Notes under the pieces: model-generated
Database searches by the model: none
Told to the model about the DNA's origin: nothing
Seen by the model: the letters and a program-made list of their open reading frames with translations, nothing else
Assembly: GCA_013695765.1 (NCBI GenBank)
Contig: JACCZW010000026.1
Span: 1 to 40,748, forward strand
DNA from: Gammaproteobacteria bacterium
GTDB taxonomy: Bacteria > Pseudomonadota > Gammaproteobacteria > JACCYU01
Length of the DNA stretch: 40,748 nucleotides
Reading direction: 5' to 3'
Made by a program: the position numbers and the translations under genes
Shown: positions 39,994-40,748 of the stretch, piece by piece
Layout of the letters: the number at the start of each line of letters is the position of its first letter
How positions within the stretch are numbered: position 1 is the stretch's first letter

Positions 39994-40018
39994 GACCATT
40001 GGCAATGGTCTTTATAAT
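39994..40018 (+). promoter_or_regulatory. Operator and -10 box of the phd-relE module
   Basis: GACCATTG-G-CAATGGTC, a perfect 17-bp palindrome (39994-40010), is followed directly by TATAAT (40013-40018), a consensus -10 for the antitoxin at 40050. Binding by the Phd/YefM-type antitoxin would hide the promoter. Further ATGG/CCAT half-sites lie downstream at 40033-40041. Confidence 0.72.
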
Positions 40019-40049
40019 GATCATCAGAATGTCCATTATGGAGAGGCCG

Positions 40050-40322
40050 ATGCGTAATGACACCGGGTTTTTGTCGGTAACAGAAGCCAAGACACGTCTG
40101 TTGCAACTCATTCGAGAACTAAGCCAGGCCGAGGGGGAAGTGACGATCACGCGCGCGGGCGCGCCAGCCGCTTTTCTGCTCAGTCCGCAGCGTTATCATG
40201 GTCTCATCGAGACTATCGAGATACTCGGCGATGGAAAAACCGTCCGCGCGCTGCGGCGCTCGCTGGAGCAGGCGCGCCAACGTCGCTGGATCGGTGAGGA
40301 TGACATCTTCGAACGGACGTGA
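40050..40322 (+). CDS. Phd/YefM-family antitoxin
   Basis: 90 residues. The ATG at 40050 has GGAGAGG four to six bases upstream; in-frame ATGs further up lack one. FLSVTEAKTRLLQLIRELSQ, then VTITRAGAPAAFLLSPQRYH, is the Phd/YefM DNA-binding fold. A C-terminal arm (ALRRSLEQARQRRWIGEDDI) should wrap the toxin. It overlaps the toxin gene by 4 bp (GTGA). It should repress its own promoter with the palindrome at 39994. Confidence 0.93.
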   Translation: MRNDTGFLSVTEAKTRLLQLIRELSQAEGEVTITRAGAPAAFLLSPQRYHGLIETIEILGDGKTVRALRRSLEQARQRRWIGEDDIFERT

Positions 40323-40609
40323 GGCTTCGTTTTACGCCCGAAGCCGCTACGCGAATCCGCAAACTGCATCCTGAAATCAAGCGGCGCGTGCGCGACGGGA
40401 TGCGACAATTGCAGAACGATCCGCTGCTGGGACACGCGCTACAATTCGATCTCGCCGGCCTTCGTTCCCATCGACTGGGAGGTTATCGAATCATCTACCG
40501 TATCGGCGATGAGCAAGACGGGCTCGACATCCTCTACGTTGGACCGCGCCGGGATGTTTATGAAAATCTGCGGGAGTTATTGGCCGAAAAACGAAACAAA
40601 GGATTTTAG
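40319..40609 (+). CDS. RelE/ParE-family toxin
   Basis: 96 residues from a GTG overlapping the antitoxin stop. LRFTPEAATRIRKLHPEIKR, DPLLGHALQFDLAGLRSHRL, GGYRIIYRIGDEQDG and LDILYVGPRRDVYENL show the full RelE/ParE fold. The conserved R-x-x-Y-R and late VGPRRDVY motif favour an mRNA-cutting RelE-type protein over a gyrase-poisoning ParE, but this cannot be settled by eye. Toxin and antitoxin are both intact. The remaining 139 bp of the window hold no supported gene. Confidence 0.93.
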   Translation: MRLRFTPEAATRIRKLHPEIKRRVRDGMRQLQNDPLLGHALQFDLAGLRSHRLGGYRIIYRIGDEQDGLDILYVGPRRDVYENLRELLAEKRNKGF

Positions 40610-40748
40610 CAAGCGTAGCATCGGGTCCGAGCAACCATTCGGGTTTTAGAAAGAAAAGCAGCCAGAGGCTCCACGTGCTACGCGACGGTCTGTCAGACCC
40701 AGGCTGGGACGGGCTCTCCGACTGCACCCACACAACCACGAAAAATAA

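Noticed and set aside
36050-40748. Prophage or transposon explanation for the island
   Set aside because: No integrase, transposase, structural phage gene, terminal inverted repeats or tRNA attachment site was seen.

Overview
The window reads as a G+C-rich gammaproteobacterial chromosome segment. The main evidence is the housekeeping block of clpB, pgeF and rluD divergent from bamD, followed by sucCD and a PP0621-like gene with pilS and pilR. No rRNA, tRNA, CRISPR array, transposase or phage gene was recognised. No species can be named; the sulfur-related genes and the copper operon fit an environmental, possibly sulfur-metabolising, lineage.

Layout. 1-654: end of a flavin disulfide reductase and a MerR-type metal regulator. 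5697-862 (minus): one copper-resistance operon behind a promoter with a textbook CsoR operator in its spacer. Its genes are a DUF4396 membrane protein, CsoR, a Met/His-rich lipoprotein, a TolC-like outer-membrane factor, a CopA-type multicopper oxidase, and a His-tailed cytochrome c frameshifted by an octanucleotide repeat. 11639-5760 (minus): a compact, overlapping operon with lysine 2,3-aminomutase, two different ATP-grasp ligases, a GNAT-deacetylase fusion, and a GNAT gene carrying one premature stop. This is the best candidate for an undescribed pathway (beta-lysine based). 11889-12386: dsbB. 12781-22630: a sulfation and glycan region with a PAPS-type sulfotransferase behind two small membrane proteins, a membrane-anchored arylsulfotransferase-like protein, an MsbA-like exporter, a GH1-like hydrolase, UDP-galactopyranose mutase and a glycosyltransferase. 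23359-24951: a cysteine-free Rrf2 regulator divergent from a TauE/SafE (TSUP) permease, with a perfect palindrome over the expected start of the permease transcript.

25080-35974 is the conserved core, but its last two genes are damaged. PilS lacks the N-box part of its ATPase domain. PilR has a G-to-D change in Walker A and a one-base deletion in its Fis-type helix-turn-helix.

36050-40609 is an accessory island of small two-gene modules: RHH plus coiled coil, HigBA, DUF433/DUF5615 and Phd/RelE. It also holds two diverged copies of an unnamed pair made of a 75-residue double-membrane-span protein and a 28-29-residue single-span protein. Palindromic repeats and terminator-like elements separate the modules. 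Three of its genes look frameshifted by a single missing base. So many single-base losses in one window mean either active gene decay or uncorrected indels in the assembly, and every broken gene below should be read with that in mind.
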